Source: Phycisphaeraceae bacterium (lineage in GTDB: Bacteria; Planctomycetota; Phycisphaerae; Phycisphaerales; UBA1924). From it: a DNA stretch of 53,372 nt. A program made the translations under genes and the position numbers. The notes beneath the pieces are model-generated. The model did not search any database. It had not been told where the DNA came from and saw only the letters and a program-made list of their open reading frames with translations. The stretch is taken from assembly GCA_021299385.1 (NCBI GenBank), contig JAJTGZ010000005.1:1-53372 (forward strand), written 5' to 3'. This document shows positions 26,159 through 35,394 of the stretch, in pieces. Position 1 is the stretch's first letter, and every line of letters begins with the position of its first letter.

Positions 26159-29026
26159 TCAGCACCCGGTAAAGAACCGGTTCAAGAAGACGATGATGTC
26201 GTCGGCCGTGAAATCCCCGTCCGCCCCGTCGCTCTGCCCAGGCCCGGCAACATCGGCGGCAGGATTGCCCGCAAAGAACCCGTTGAGATAGACGATGATG
26301 TCGTCGGCCGTCAGGTCGCCGTCCGCACCGGGCGCCTGCCCTGGGCCTGAAACATCCGACAATCCGCACGGGTCCGGCGTGAACGCCAGCTGCAGCGTGC
26401 CACCCCCGTAGGCAACGGTCCCGACGCTGTTGCGGTACCCACCCACACGCAGCAGCACGACCTGCCCGCGCACAACCGCAGCGGTTAGGCGTGATGCCAG
26501 CGGCGAGCCGGTACTGCACATCGGCGACGCGTCATCATCGCAGTCCGTCGCCGTGTTGTCCGTGCTGCCAGGGCACGTCGCATAGGAAGCAATCCGCGTG
26601 TCCCAGTTGGTCCCGCACGTCTGAGCCAGCAGCGTGCCGTTGCTGGGCGCGGCGAAGCTGTACCAGATGTCCTTGTCGATCCCGTTGTGCCCGAAAGCCG
26701 TGCAGAGCACCTCGGCCGTCCCCTCGGTCGTCGCGCCGGTGGTGTCAAAGGAATATGTACCCGGCGCGATGGCGATCGCCCTCGTGCACGCGTCATTGCT
26801 CGGCGGCGGCACCGTGGGCACAAAGTCCGTCCGCAGGTTGAAGGTCCCCTGCGGCGTCCCCACGGCCGTCGCGACGCGGATATGCACGCTCTGGCCAGAG
26901 GTCAGCGTCGCCGAGGCGTACGAGGTTTTGTTGGTCGTGCTCCCGCACGGCCCTGTGCCCGCGCCCGCGTCGTTGCTGCACGCCAGCGAGGTGCCCCCGC
27001 AACCGTTGTTGAGGATCGAGAGCACGGTGTCAACCGCCGAGCCGCACGTATCAATCTGCAAAGCCCCGGCTGCGGGGGCGGTGAAGCTGTACCACACGTC
27101 GGGCTGCTGGGTCGTTACGCACGAGCTCGACCCATCGATCGTTGCAAAGGCGTTCGTCCCCGTGATCGTCGTCCCTGCGGTCAGGGCGATCGCATTGGCG
27201 CACGTGTTGTTGACCGGGACAAGCGTTCGGCTGGCGTTCATCGAATACGTGTTCAACGGTGCCGTGCCCGTCAGATAGACGTTCAGATAGACCTCCACGG
27301 CCGCCCCCGTGCTGTTGAGGTAACTGATCGATTCAGCCCCTGTCGTGCTGATCGACTGCGTCACCGCCGCACCACCGCAGGTGGTGTAGAGCTTCATATC
27401 GATGTTCCCCGTCGTGGCCGTGAAACTCAGCGAGGCGTTCAACTGCGCGCCAGCCGGCAGGTTGAAGCGGTACCAATCCGTATTCACGGCCTTGACGACC
27501 AGCCCCGTGTAACTCTGCGCCGTCGCCAGATCGATGAACCGCGCTGCCGCGCACGTGTCGTTCGGCTCTAGGGAATCATCGGGGAACCCGTTGAGGGCGG
27601 TCTGGACCTGGGTCAGGAAGGGTGCGAACCGACCGTAGGTGTCGTACTGGAAACTCGCCGGCGCGCCGCAGGCCGAGCTCCCGCACGAGAGCACGCCGAC
27701 GAGTTGCTTGTTGGCGTCGTTGGTCATGATCCCCGAGCCGGAGGAACCACCCTCTGTTACCCCGGTGGTCCAGTCCGTCCGCAGCGACTCGGCGTTGATC
27801 TGCCCATCCGCCGCTGCGCACGTCGACGACCGCGAGACGGTGCCGAAACTGATCCTCTTCCACGACCCCGACGGGTGGTGTATCCCCGCCACCGCCGTGC
27901 CGTTGACCGGCACCGTCCCCGTCCAGCCCATGTAAAACAGCCCGCCGGGAAGCAGGCCCGTCAGCCGAAGCAGCGTCGAGTCGCTCGTGGACCGCGTGGC
28001 AACCAGCACAGCGCCGGTCGTCCGCGGCACAGATGCCAGAGCCGGCACCGTGCCATTGCAAGTTGCGGTCTGATACAGCCAGTAGGCATCCACCGTGTTC
28101 GCCACCGCCGGGGTATCGACGCAGTGAGAGGCCGTCAGAAAATACGGCGTCATATCATTGCTCGTCGTCGAGAGCAACTGCCCCGTGCACTCAAACGTGC
28201 CCGATCCATTCGATAAGTAATACAACGCCACCGCACGCGACTGATTCGCCCACGCAGGCTCGCACGTAACATCACGGTGGCAGTTGCCCGCGCGCGGCGT
28301 GGGGACGGGCACCGGCTCCGAAGCAGGCCCCGGCGCAGGATCAGCCGGCGCGCTCTTGACCACGTCGCGGTATATGTGCTGCAGCGTATCGACCCCGAAC
28401 GGCAGCCCCAGCCCACCTGTGCCAGGGGGCATGTAGAGCTCCAGCCGGGCGGTGTCCGACCAGATCGTCGGCGTGTACTGCACCCCCGTGCCAAAGTCCC
28501 CAGCACCCTCATACACCCCGCCCCCACCGGCCGGGTTGTTCGCCTCAAAGACCACCAGCAACGCCCCCTCGGGCAACTGCATCCCTACCAGCTGTGCTCG
28601 CACGCCATAGGCACCCTCGCTGCGCACATCGCACGTCCACAGCCGGCCGCCGTCGGGCAGCGGCGTCCAGACGCCATCAGTCCCCGCGAGCGTAAAGGGG
28701 CGGGCCACACCCACACGCATCGGCCTCTTCCTTGCATCCCCCTTGAGGTCCTCGGCCAGCAGTGCCGCGTGGTCCAGCACCGGCAGCGAGACCACGGGCA
28801 CAACCCTGGCGCCCAACCCAAACTGCTTGCTCAACGGCACAAAGACCGGCTCGGCCCCGGGCTGCACCGGCAACCCCGGAATGCCAAACGCCTCCAGCCC
28901 AGGCTGTCCATCATCAAACGCCGCTGCCTGCATTTGCCCAGTTGGTTGGCCAGATGCGACACCCGCAGCCAAACCAACAGCCAGCCCAGCCAGAGCCACG
29001 CTCGCCAATGCCACACAACCATGCAC
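26159..29026 (-). CDS. Secreted trypsin-like serine protease with PPC-type modules and GC-type dockerin
   Basis: 955 residues. GTG 29026 is preferred: GAGGAG sits seven bases upstream and the product starts with a tidy signal peptide (HGCVALASVALAGLAVG...ASGQ). A second GTG at 29041 would place the ribosome site inside the gene. The protease domain covers about residues 240-490: His in LTASHCVD, Asp in STSDSTLLRL, Ser in TEGGSSGSGI. Next come three beta-rich repeats with NDxCxxAxxI starts (LEPNDTCAAARFI, VNNTCANAIAL, SNDACTRAIAI), like PPC domains. The end is two Ca-binding-like repeats (GADGDLTADDIIVYLNGFFA and DGDFTADDIIVFLNRFF), then Thr-Gly-Cys. This GC ending marks Phycisphaerales surface or secreted proteins. 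Confidence 0.9.
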   Translation of the reverse strand: MHGCVALASVALAGLAVGLAAGVASGQPTGQMQAAAFDDGQPGLEAFGIPGLPVQPGAEPVFVPLSKQFGLGARVVPVVSLPVLDHAALLAEDLKGDARKRPMRVGVARPFTLAGTDGVWTPLPDGGRLWTCDVRSEGAYGVRAQLVGMQLPEGALLVVFEANNPAGGGGVYEGAGDFGTGVQYTPTIWSDTARLELYMPPGTGGLGLPFGVDTLQHIYRDVVKSAPADPAPGPASEPVPVPTPRAGNCHRDVTCEPAWANQSRAVALYYLSNGSGTFECTGQLLSTTSNDMTPYFLTASHCVDTPAVANTVDAYWLYQTATCNGTVPALASVPRTTGAVLVATRSTSDSTLLRLTGLLPGGLFYMGWTGTVPVNGTAVAGIHHPSGSWKRISFGTVSRSSTCAAADGQINAESLRTDWTTGVTEGGSSGSGIMTNDANKQLVGVLSCGSSACGAPASFQYDTYGRFAPFLTQVQTALNGFPDDSLEPNDTCAAARFIDLATAQSYTGLVVKAVNTDWYRFNLPAGAQLNASLSFTATTGNIDMKLYTTCGGAAVTQSISTTGAESISYLNSTGAAVEVYLNVYLTGTAPLNTYSMNASRTLVPVNNTCANAIALTAGTTITGTNAFATIDGSSSCVTTQQPDVWYSFTAPAAGALQIDTCGSAVDTVLSILNNGCGGTSLACSNDAGAGTGPCGSTTNKTSYASATLTSGQSVHIRVATAVGTPQGTFNLRTDFVPTVPPPSNDACTRAIAIAPGTYSFDTTGATTEGTAEVLCTAFGHNGIDKDIWYSFAAPSNGTLLAQTCGTNWDTRIASYATCPGSTDNTATDCDDDASPMCSTGSPLASRLTAAVVRGQVVLLRVGGYRNSVGTVAYGGGTLQLAFTPDPCGLSDVSGPGQAPGADGDLTADDIIVYLNGFFAGNPAADVAGPGQSDGADGDFTADDIIVFLNRFFTGC

Positions 29027-29322
29027 CCGCGTACTCCTCACTGCATACTCCGATCTGGTCCGCTATGGAAGTTGTTTGATCGTCAACCCGTGCAAATAGC
29101 CCCGTCTTATCTCTCGGCCCACAACCGCCGGGCATAATCGAAGGATACGTCGGGCGGGCAGACCGCCCGCTTCATGCACGCAAGAGCAGATTCGATACGA
29201 CCACCCCGGCGGTTGCATTTCCAACCCCCGTTATGCCCGAGAACCTTCTCGGCAGATCATCCCATCCATGAGCTTAGAAAGTTTCCAGACTGGACTTTGT
29301 TAGTAAGTCTGTACCCCATCGA
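29027..29322. other. Intergenic gap with REP-like palindrome
   Basis: 296 bp between the protease start and the M1 peptidase stop, both on the minus strand. The only structure seen is a perfect 7-bp inverted repeat, CGGGCGG-GCAGA-CCGCCCG (29151-29169), akin to the GC-rich REP stems in valS but without a GGTGG head. It is not followed by a T-run on either strand. A promoter for the protease gene is expected here but I could not assign one. Confidence 0.5.
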
Positions 29323-31071
29323 TCACGGCTCGGTCTGGATTTCTGCCAACACCTCCGCGTTCGGGTCCGCACGCATCTTGCTCACGTCCTGCTTGCTCGG
29401 GATGGTCACCTCAGCCAGGCGGGAATCGCTCTCGACATACACCCACTTCTCACTCCCATCCTCAAACTTCAACCAGATCGGCAGCGTAAATGCCCAGGCT
29501 GGATTCTGACCATCCATCTCCTGCACTTGCCGCACCGTCAGGGTGATCTGTTCGTCTGCAAACCTTCGTGAAACCTTGACAGTCGGCATCCCCGGTCTGC
29601 GCAGCCACTGGTCAAAGAACCGCTCCAGGCTCTGCCCGCTCACCTCCTCCATCACCTTGCGGAAGTCATCCGTCTCGGCGGAGCGACCCTGGAACCTATC
29701 GATATACACCCGCACGCCCTTCCAAAACACCTCCGCCCCAAGCCGCTGCCGGAGCATGTGCAGCACCACCCCGCCGCGCACGTATGGGTCCTCCGCCTTC
29801 ATAAACGTGTCGTCCGGCTCCCCATACAACTTGCTCACCACCGGCACACCCACTGGCAGCACCTCCCGTGCCGAGACCGTCAGCTTCCGCCTCGCATCGT
29901 TAACGGCCTTGCGGTACGCCCCCTCACCTTCCTTGTGCTCAATCCACAACCACTCGCCGAATGTCGCCCAACCCTCGTTGAGCCACAGGTGCTCCCAAGA
30001 CTTGCACGAGATCAAGTTCCCCATCCACTGGTGCACCACCTCGTGGGCGATCAGGTCGTCATGGTCCCCCTCCCTGCCCGACGCCGCATACTCGGCAAGA
30101 ACCGTTGCGCTGGTGTTCTCCATCCCACCCCAATTAAACCCGCGCACGATCACCTGCGCATACTTCTCCCACGGATACGGCTCATCGAACAACCCCTCAT
30201 AGAACGCCACCATCTCCGGCGTGTTCTTGAAGACCTTTGCCAACTGCACCCCCTTGCCCACCGGCCCATAGACCGGCATCCACAACCCCGGCCGCTTGGA
30301 CTCCGGCCCGCCCACCTCCACCACGTCAAACTTCCCGACCGCCAGCATCACCAGGTACGAAGCATGCCCCTTGCGCTGCACCCACGTCCACCGCACACCC
30401 TTGCCCGGCACCTCTTCCTTTGCCTCCAGCGCCCCATTGCTGATGACCGTAAACCCCGCCGGTGCCGTAACAATCAAGCTCGACGCCAACTGGTCGTTCG
30501 GAAAGTCATGGCACGGGAACCAGAAACTATTCCAGTTCGGCTGCCCCTGGCTAAAAATCTGTGGCGTGCGGTCCGCCCGCCCCTGCTGCCCCGTCAACCA
30601 GACCAGCCCCGCGCCATCGCGCGACGTGTTCGCCGCGCTGTAGACGATCCGCGTAACCACCCCCACCCCAGGCTGCGCGGGCTTGGGCAGCGTGATCGTC
30701 AGCAGTTCATCCTTGTGCTCGAAGGCCGCCTTGATCCCATCGACCGTAACCTCGCCGATGGTTAGCGATTCTCGGGCGTTGAGCGTCATCGTCCCCCGCG
30801 CCGGCCCCACCGCCGCGCTCGTCAGCGTCAGCACCCCGTCAAACTTCGCCACGCCCATGTCGGCAATGTTGATCTCCAGCACCATCTGCTGATGGTCAAA
30901 CTCCACCGACGGCGGATAGTTTGTCAAGTCCCGCCCCGTCGCCGGGTCCCACCGCCACTGCCAAGCCGTCCCCTCCTGACGGCGGTCCCCCTCCTGCCCG
31001 CGCGCCCAGGGGGTGGCAAGAGATAGTGCAACAAATCCCAACACCAGCACGGCAAGCGATCGGTTTTTCAC
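29323..31071 (-). CDS. Secreted M1-family aminopeptidase
   Basis: 582 residues from GTG 31071 (KNRSLAVLVLGFVALSLATPWARGQ, a good signal peptide). An upstream TTG (31098) adds nine non-conserved residues. The M1 exopeptidase motif is WGGMENTSA (about residue 318). The zinc site is HEVVHQWMGN (about 345), with the third ligand in LNEGWATF. An N-terminal beta domain precedes it and a helical C-domain follows. It removes N-terminal residues from peptides outside the cytoplasm. It is downstream of a UbiD-type gene and ends at 29323. Confidence 0.93.
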   Translation of the reverse strand: MKNRSLAVLVLGFVALSLATPWARGQEGDRRQEGTAWQWRWDPATGRDLTNYPPSVEFDHQQMVLEINIADMGVAKFDGVLTLTSAAVGPARGTMTLNARESLTIGEVTVDGIKAAFEHKDELLTITLPKPAQPGVGVVTRIVYSAANTSRDGAGLVWLTGQQGRADRTPQIFSQGQPNWNSFWFPCHDFPNDQLASSLIVTAPAGFTVISNGALEAKEEVPGKGVRWTWVQRKGHASYLVMLAVGKFDVVEVGGPESKRPGLWMPVYGPVGKGVQLAKVFKNTPEMVAFYEGLFDEPYPWEKYAQVIVRGFNWGGMENTSATVLAEYAASGREGDHDDLIAHEVVHQWMGNLISCKSWEHLWLNEGWATFGEWLWIEHKEGEGAYRKAVNDARRKLTVSAREVLPVGVPVVSKLYGEPDDTFMKAEDPYVRGGVVLHMLRQRLGAEVFWKGVRVYIDRFQGRSAETDDFRKVMEEVSGQSLERFFDQWLRRPGMPTVKVSRRFADEQITLTVRQVQEMDGQNPAWAFTLPIWLKFEDGSEKWVYVESDSRLAEVTIPSKQDVSKMRADPNAEVLAEIQTEP

Positions 31072-31107
31072 GCCCCACTGTACCAACCCCAAACCCAACC
31101 CCGCACA

Positions 31108-33264
31108 TCACTCCCCCAGCCCATACTCCTGCCAGCGCTGCGCAACGCGCCCTTGCACCTCATCGCTCATCGCCAGCACGGGTGGCCACTGCCGCGCGGG
31201 CACCCCCAGCCGTGAATCACTCGGCGATTTCTCCGTGCCGTCAAACCCCAGCCGGTGCGCACTGCTCCCAGCGCTGTGGTGCCGAAGAACATCGCGTCCC
31301 GGGTCGCAGTGCGCGCACCAGAAGAAAAACGCACGGTCGATATCACTGACATCCACACCCCGCCCCAGCACGATCACAAACGGTGGCAAATCCTCCGCCC
31401 GCAGCCCCAGCACACCGTGATCCACCGCATAGATCGCCCGCAGCACCCCGATCCCCTGCCCGGGCTTGGTCTTGTCAATCCCCACCAGCATCCACCCACC
31501 CCCCAATTCCCCCGGCACCGCCACCTGTCGCACCCCCGGGATCTTGCCGACCGCCTCCGCATACGCCCCTAGCCGCCCCGCATCGCGGACAACCGGCCCG
31601 ACCTCATGCCCCACGCCGTGCAAGCCCTCCCCCGCACGCTTACCCGTGCAGTCAAAGCCGATCTTTGTCCCCGCGCCCACATACGGCGCGGCATGGTCCA
31701 AAATGTCTACCGGCCCGTGGGCCAACTCCACATCCCGCAGCGGGTGGCAACGCTCACCCGCTCTCCTGAGCACCCCCAGCGTGTCGTGCACGTCGCAGTC
31801 GGCATCGACGACAAAGACCGTCTTGGTCCAGGCCATCTGCCCCGCACCCCACACGCTGTGCATCAACCTACGCCCCTGCAACGGGTACGCCTTCTTGCAC
31901 GCCAGAACCGCGCAGTTGTGAAACGCCCCAAACTGCGGCAGGTCATAATCCTCAATATCGTGCACCACCGTCTTGAGCAACGGGAAAAACACACGCTCCG
32001 TCGCCTTGCCCAAGTAGTAATCCTCTTGCGGCGGCAGACCCACCACCGTCGTTGGATAAATCGCTCCGCGCCGGTGCGTGATGGCTGTTACCTCCACCAT
32101 CGGGTACCGATCCGGCAACGAATAAAACCCCGTGTGGTCCCCAAACGGCCCCTCAAAGACACCCCCCGGCCCCAGCCCGTACGGGTCCTTTGCCGGCCTC
32201 TGCCCATTGGCCCACTTGCCCATCTCCACCCGCGGGTCATAGTCAATAAACCCCGCCTCATCGCTCACCCAACCCTCGATGACGATCTCACTGTTGCCCG
32301 GCACCCACAACGGCACCGTGACCCCCTTGACCAGCCCGATCCCGCCACCATTGAAAAACCCCGCCAGGAGCAACTCGCTGATACCAGGCGGCAGCGGCGC
32401 AGTCGCCGCATACGGCAGCACGCTCTCACCACCAAGCGCAATCGCCACGGGCATCCTCTGCCCCTTGGCCTTCCACGACCTCCAGTGCCTCGCCCCGTCG
32501 TGGTGCATGTGCCAGTGCATCGCCACACGCTGGGGCCCGAGCAACTGCACGCGGTACATCCCGATATTCGCGCTGCTCGGCTTGGCCTGCCCGATGTCAT
32601 CGGCGTGGATCGTGTGCACGCCCGCCAGCGTGATGTAACGCCCCCGAAACTTCGCATCCCACTGTGCACCACTCCCAAGCCCCTCGATCCCATCGTTCAC
32701 GCCCGCCGGGTACCCGAGTGCCGCAAAGTCCCCATCATGCGGCCAGCAGCGGAGGATCGGCAGCCGCGTCAGGTCGATCCCATCGCCCGTCTTGACCACC
32801 TCCTGGCACGCCCCGCGACCACGCATCCGCTTGGGTGGTATCCGCAGCAACGGCAAAAACTGCCGGGCCTTACCGATCAACTCCCCAAGCGATCTCGGCG
32901 GCTCAGGCTTGACCAGCCCCCCGATCCGCGCACCGATCGCATCAAACCCGCTCGCACCCCCAACCCCAGCATACCGCTCACACCCCAGCGCCATCTCCAT
33001 CCGCCGGTAACTACCCATCGCGTTGATCAGCACCGGGAAATCACTCCCCGACACGTTCTCAAACAGCAGTGCGCGACCACCACGCCCAAAGAACCGCGGA
33101 TCGTTCCGCCGCGCCGACGCGCTCGGCCCATTCGGTGCCGCCGACTTGCTCTCCCGGTCGGCAATCGCCGAAATCTCCAGCACCGGATCGACCAACGCCC
33201 GCACCCGCGCCAGTTCCCCAGCCCTCTCCAGCGCGGCCACAAACTCACCGGTGCTTCTGTACAT
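31108..33264 (-). CDS. UbiD-family decarboxylase
   Basis: 718 residues from ATG 33264 (MYRSTGEFVAALERAGEL). Family landmarks are LLFENVSGSDFPVLINAMGSYRRMEMALG, TRLPILRCWPHDGD, HWHMHHDGARHW, EGPFGDHTGFYS, YPTTVVGLPPQEDYYLGKATERVF, SVWGAGQMAWTKTVFVVD and FDCTGKRAGEG. UbiD enzymes decarboxylate aromatic or unsaturated acids using prenylated flavin supplied by UbiX. It is longer than E. coli UbiD (497) and has an extra C-terminal region; such long forms are annotated in menaquinone/futalosine pathways, but the substrate here is unknown. UbiX is not adjacent. Confidence 0.9.
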   Translation of the reverse strand: MYRSTGEFVAALERAGELARVRALVDPVLEISAIADRESKSAAPNGPSASARRNDPRFFGRGGRALLFENVSGSDFPVLINAMGSYRRMEMALGCERYAGVGGASGFDAIGARIGGLVKPEPPRSLGELIGKARQFLPLLRIPPKRMRGRGACQEVVKTGDGIDLTRLPILRCWPHDGDFAALGYPAGVNDGIEGLGSGAQWDAKFRGRYITLAGVHTIHADDIGQAKPSSANIGMYRVQLLGPQRVAMHWHMHHDGARHWRSWKAKGQRMPVAIALGGESVLPYAATAPLPPGISELLLAGFFNGGGIGLVKGVTVPLWVPGNSEIVIEGWVSDEAGFIDYDPRVEMGKWANGQRPAKDPYGLGPGGVFEGPFGDHTGFYSLPDRYPMVEVTAITHRRGAIYPTTVVGLPPQEDYYLGKATERVFFPLLKTVVHDIEDYDLPQFGAFHNCAVLACKKAYPLQGRRLMHSVWGAGQMAWTKTVFVVDADCDVHDTLGVLRRAGERCHPLRDVELAHGPVDILDHAAPYVGAGTKIGFDCTGKRAGEGLHGVGHEVGPVVRDAGRLGAYAEAVGKIPGVRQVAVPGELGGGWMLVGIDKTKPGQGIGVLRAIYAVDHGVLGLRAEDLPPFVIVLGRGVDVSDIDRAFFFWCAHCDPGRDVLRHHSAGSSAHRLGFDGTEKSPSDSRLGVPARQWPPVLAMSDEVQGRVAQRWQEYGLGE

Positions 33265-33315
33265 CGCCCCAACCGTAGACAACCAACTTCCCACATCCCC
33301 ACGCTAAACTCCCAC

Positions 33316-34302
33316 ATGTCAACCCCCGCGCCCTCCTCTGCGCCCACCCCCGCGACCACGCTCAACCTCCCCCTGCTCCGCTCGGGCAAGGTCCGCGACG
33401 TCTACGAACTCCCCCCCGACGCAACAAACCACACCCCTCGCCTCCTGCTCGTCGCCTCCGACCGCATCTCCGCCTTCGACGTCGTCATGCCCACCCCCAT
33501 CCCCGGCAAGGGTCGCCTCCTGACCCAGATGTCCAACTTCTGGTTCGACTTCATCAAGTCCCACCGCATCTGCGAGGTCCACACCCTCACCGCAACCCCA
33601 GCCGACCTCCCAACCTCCATCGCCCCACCAGGCTCACCCCAACAGGCCTATCTCGAAGGCCGATGCACCATCGGCCAGCGCTGCGCCGTTATTCCCATCG
33701 AGTGCGTTGTCCGTGGCTACCTCGAAGGCTCCGGCTGGAAGGAATACCAAGCCACCGGCAAGGTCTGCGGCATCACCCTCCCCCCCGGCCTGAGCCAGTG
33801 CGACAAACTCCCCGAGCCGATCTTTACCCCCGCCACCAAGGCCGCCCAAGGCCACGACGAGAACATCACTTTTGAGCAGGCCGCAGACGCCGTCGGGCTA
33901 GAGACCATCACCACCCTCCGCGACCTCTCGCTGACGATCTACAGCAAGGCCGCCGAGCACGCCCTCGCCCGCGGCATCATCATCGCCGACACCAAGTTCG
34001 AGTTCGGCATCCCCGAAGCCGCCCTCGCCAAGGCCGCCCGCGTCTGGCAACCGCCGATCCTCATCGACGAGGCCCTCACCCCCGACAGCTCCCGCTTCTG
34101 GCCCGCCGACACCTATGAGCCGGGCCGGGCGCAGCGCAGTTTCGATAAGCAGTTCCTCCGCGAATACCTCCAAGACCTCGTCGAGGCCGGCAAGTGGGAC
34201 AAAAACCCACCCGGTCCACCACTCCCAGAGCATGTCGTCCAAGCAACACTTGCAAAGTATCAAGAGGCCTTTGACCGCATCACCGGCGAGCCAACACCCT
34301 AA
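33316..34302 (+). CDS. purC: Phosphoribosylaminoimidazole-succinocarboxamide synthase (SAICAR synthetase)
   Basis: 328 residues from ATG 33316, divergent from the UbiD gene across 51 bp. Joins CAIR and aspartate with ATP in purine synthesis. Motifs are LLRSGKVRDVYEL, LLVASDRISAFDVVMP, CVVRGYLEGSGWKEY, PIFTPATKAAQGHDENI, IADTKFEFG and IDEALTPDSSRFWP. It is the eukaryote/actinobacterial-length form. The N-terminal 15 residues are Ala/Pro-rich. purK is nearby on the other strand (35387-36502), though not in the same transcript. Confidence 0.96.
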   Translation: MSTPAPSSAPTPATTLNLPLLRSGKVRDVYELPPDATNHTPRLLLVASDRISAFDVVMPTPIPGKGRLLTQMSNFWFDFIKSHRICEVHTLTATPADLPTSIAPPGSPQQAYLEGRCTIGQRCAVIPIECVVRGYLEGSGWKEYQATGKVCGITLPPGLSQCDKLPEPIFTPATKAAQGHDENITFEQAADAVGLETITTLRDLSLTIYSKAAEHALARGIIIADTKFEFGIPEAALAKAARVWQPPILIDEALTPDSSRFWPADTYEPGRAQRSFDKQFLREYLQDLVEAGKWDKNPPGPPLPEHVVQATLAKYQEAFDRITGEPTP

Positions 34303-34332
34303 CCCATCAACAAACCCCCTCTACCCTCACCC

Positions 34333-34599
34333 ATGCTCGGCACGGCCCAAACCAGCCCGCCACCTGCACCCCCGCCGAGCGGATCGAGCAGCGTGCAGCC
34401 CATCTGGATCATCGCCTCCCTCATCGGGCTGTTCGTGCTGACATCTGCCCTCCTCACCCTCGCACGCCGCTTCACGTTCCCCAATACTGACAACCCCAAA
34501 CCCAAGCCCAAACGCCCCGGCCCAAGCCCCTGGCAGCAGTCCGCCGACCGCATCCCACTCGAAGACACCGAGATCAAAGAAGAACCCGACCGCTTCTGA
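34333..34599 (+). CDS. Small single-helix membrane protein
   Basis: 88 residues between purC and the SDR gene, same strand. One hydrophobic helix (about residues 23-43, PIWIIASLIGLFVLTSALLTL) is flanked by a Pro/Ser-rich N-terminus and a Lys/Pro-rich cytoplasmic tail ending ADRIPLEDTEIKEEPDRF. No recognised family. Supported by position in a tight run of plus-strand genes (31 bp after purC, 24 bp before the next). Confidence 0.55.
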   Translation: MLGTAQTSPPPAPPPSGSSSVQPIWIIASLIGLFVLTSALLTLARRFTFPNTDNPKPKPKRPGPSPWQQSADRIPLEDTEIKEEPDRF

Positions 34600-34623
34600 C
34601 CCGGCCGTCTGCGCAGACACCCC

Positions 34624-35394
34624 ATGAAAGGCGACCGCCCCATCGCGATCATCACCGGCGCAGCCAAGCGCGTCGGTCGCGCCATCGCCGTCGCCCTGGC
34701 CAAGCAAGGGTGCGACATCATCGCGACCTACAACACATCCTCGGCCGCCGCGGAGGTCACCGCCGAGCAGGTGCAGATAGACGCCCCCCGCGCCACCATC
34801 ATCCTCAAGCAGCTCGACCTGGAAGACCTCAACAGCGTCGACCTCTTGGCCGCGCAACTCAGCGAACAACTCCCACGCTTAGACGTGCTCATCCACAACG
34901 CCAGCCTCTACGAACCGACGCCCACCCAGCGCCTCACCCCCGAGGCCTGCCAACGGTTTTATCGCGTCAACGCCCTCGCCCCGCTGATGCTCTCACGCAC
35001 GCTCGCCGGCAAACTCGCCTCCAGCAAACTCCCCGGCGGCGGCGCGATCGTCACCATGTGCGACATCCACGCCATGGGCGCACTCGGCCAGCCCCGGCGC
35101 GACCACCTCGCCTATTCCATGTCCAAAGCCGCACTCTTAGAGATGACCCTGGTCCTGGCCCGCGAACTCGCCCCGCGCGTCCGCGTCAACGCCGTCGCCC
35201 CCGGCGTAGTCGCCTTCCCCGAAGCCGGCCGCGAATCCGACGCCGACGCCCAAGCCCGCTACCTCTCCCGCGTCCCCCTCGCCCGCGCTGGCACACCCGC
35301 CGACGCCGCCGAGGCCGTCGCCTGGCTCGCACTCCGCGCCCACTACTGCACAGGCCAGGTCATCAACGTCGACGGCGGGCGCTCAATCACCTGA
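34624..35394 (+). CDS. Short-chain dehydrogenase resembling pteridine reductase (FolM/PTR1-like)
   Basis: 256 residues. The NADP-binding glycine loop is IITGAAKRVGRAIAV, with Lys-Arg typical of pteridine reductases. LIHNASLYEPTP parallels the NASxFxPTP block of PTR1. The catalytic Tyr-Lys is AYSMSKAAL. Where most SDRs carry the catalytic Ser, this protein has VTMCDIHAMG, i.e. Asp as in PTR1. The NVDGG ending is intact. Likely reduces dihydropterins or dihydrofolate; a general SDR role is possible. The stop overlaps the end of purK by 8 bp, tail to tail. Confidence 0.8.
   Translation: MKGDRPIAIITGAAKRVGRAIAVALAKQGCDIIATYNTSSAAAEVTAEQVQIDAPRATIILKQLDLEDLNSVDLLAAQLSEQLPRLDVLIHNASLYEPTPTQRLTPEACQRFYRVNALAPLMLSRTLAGKLASSKLPGGGAIVTMCDIHAMGALGQPRRDHLAYSMSKAALLEMTLVLARELAPRVRVNAVAPGVVAFPEAGRESDADAQARYLSRVPLARAGTPADAAEAVAWLALRAHYCTGQVINVDGGRSIT

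Noticed and set aside
29151-29169. Palindrome as an intrinsic terminator
   Set aside because: No U-tract on either strand and it lies upstream, not downstream, of the protease gene.
31606-33315. N-terminal 570 residues of an 898-residue plus-strand frame ending at 34302
   Set aside because: This part is antisense to the UbiD gene; only the part from ATG 33316 is real (purC).
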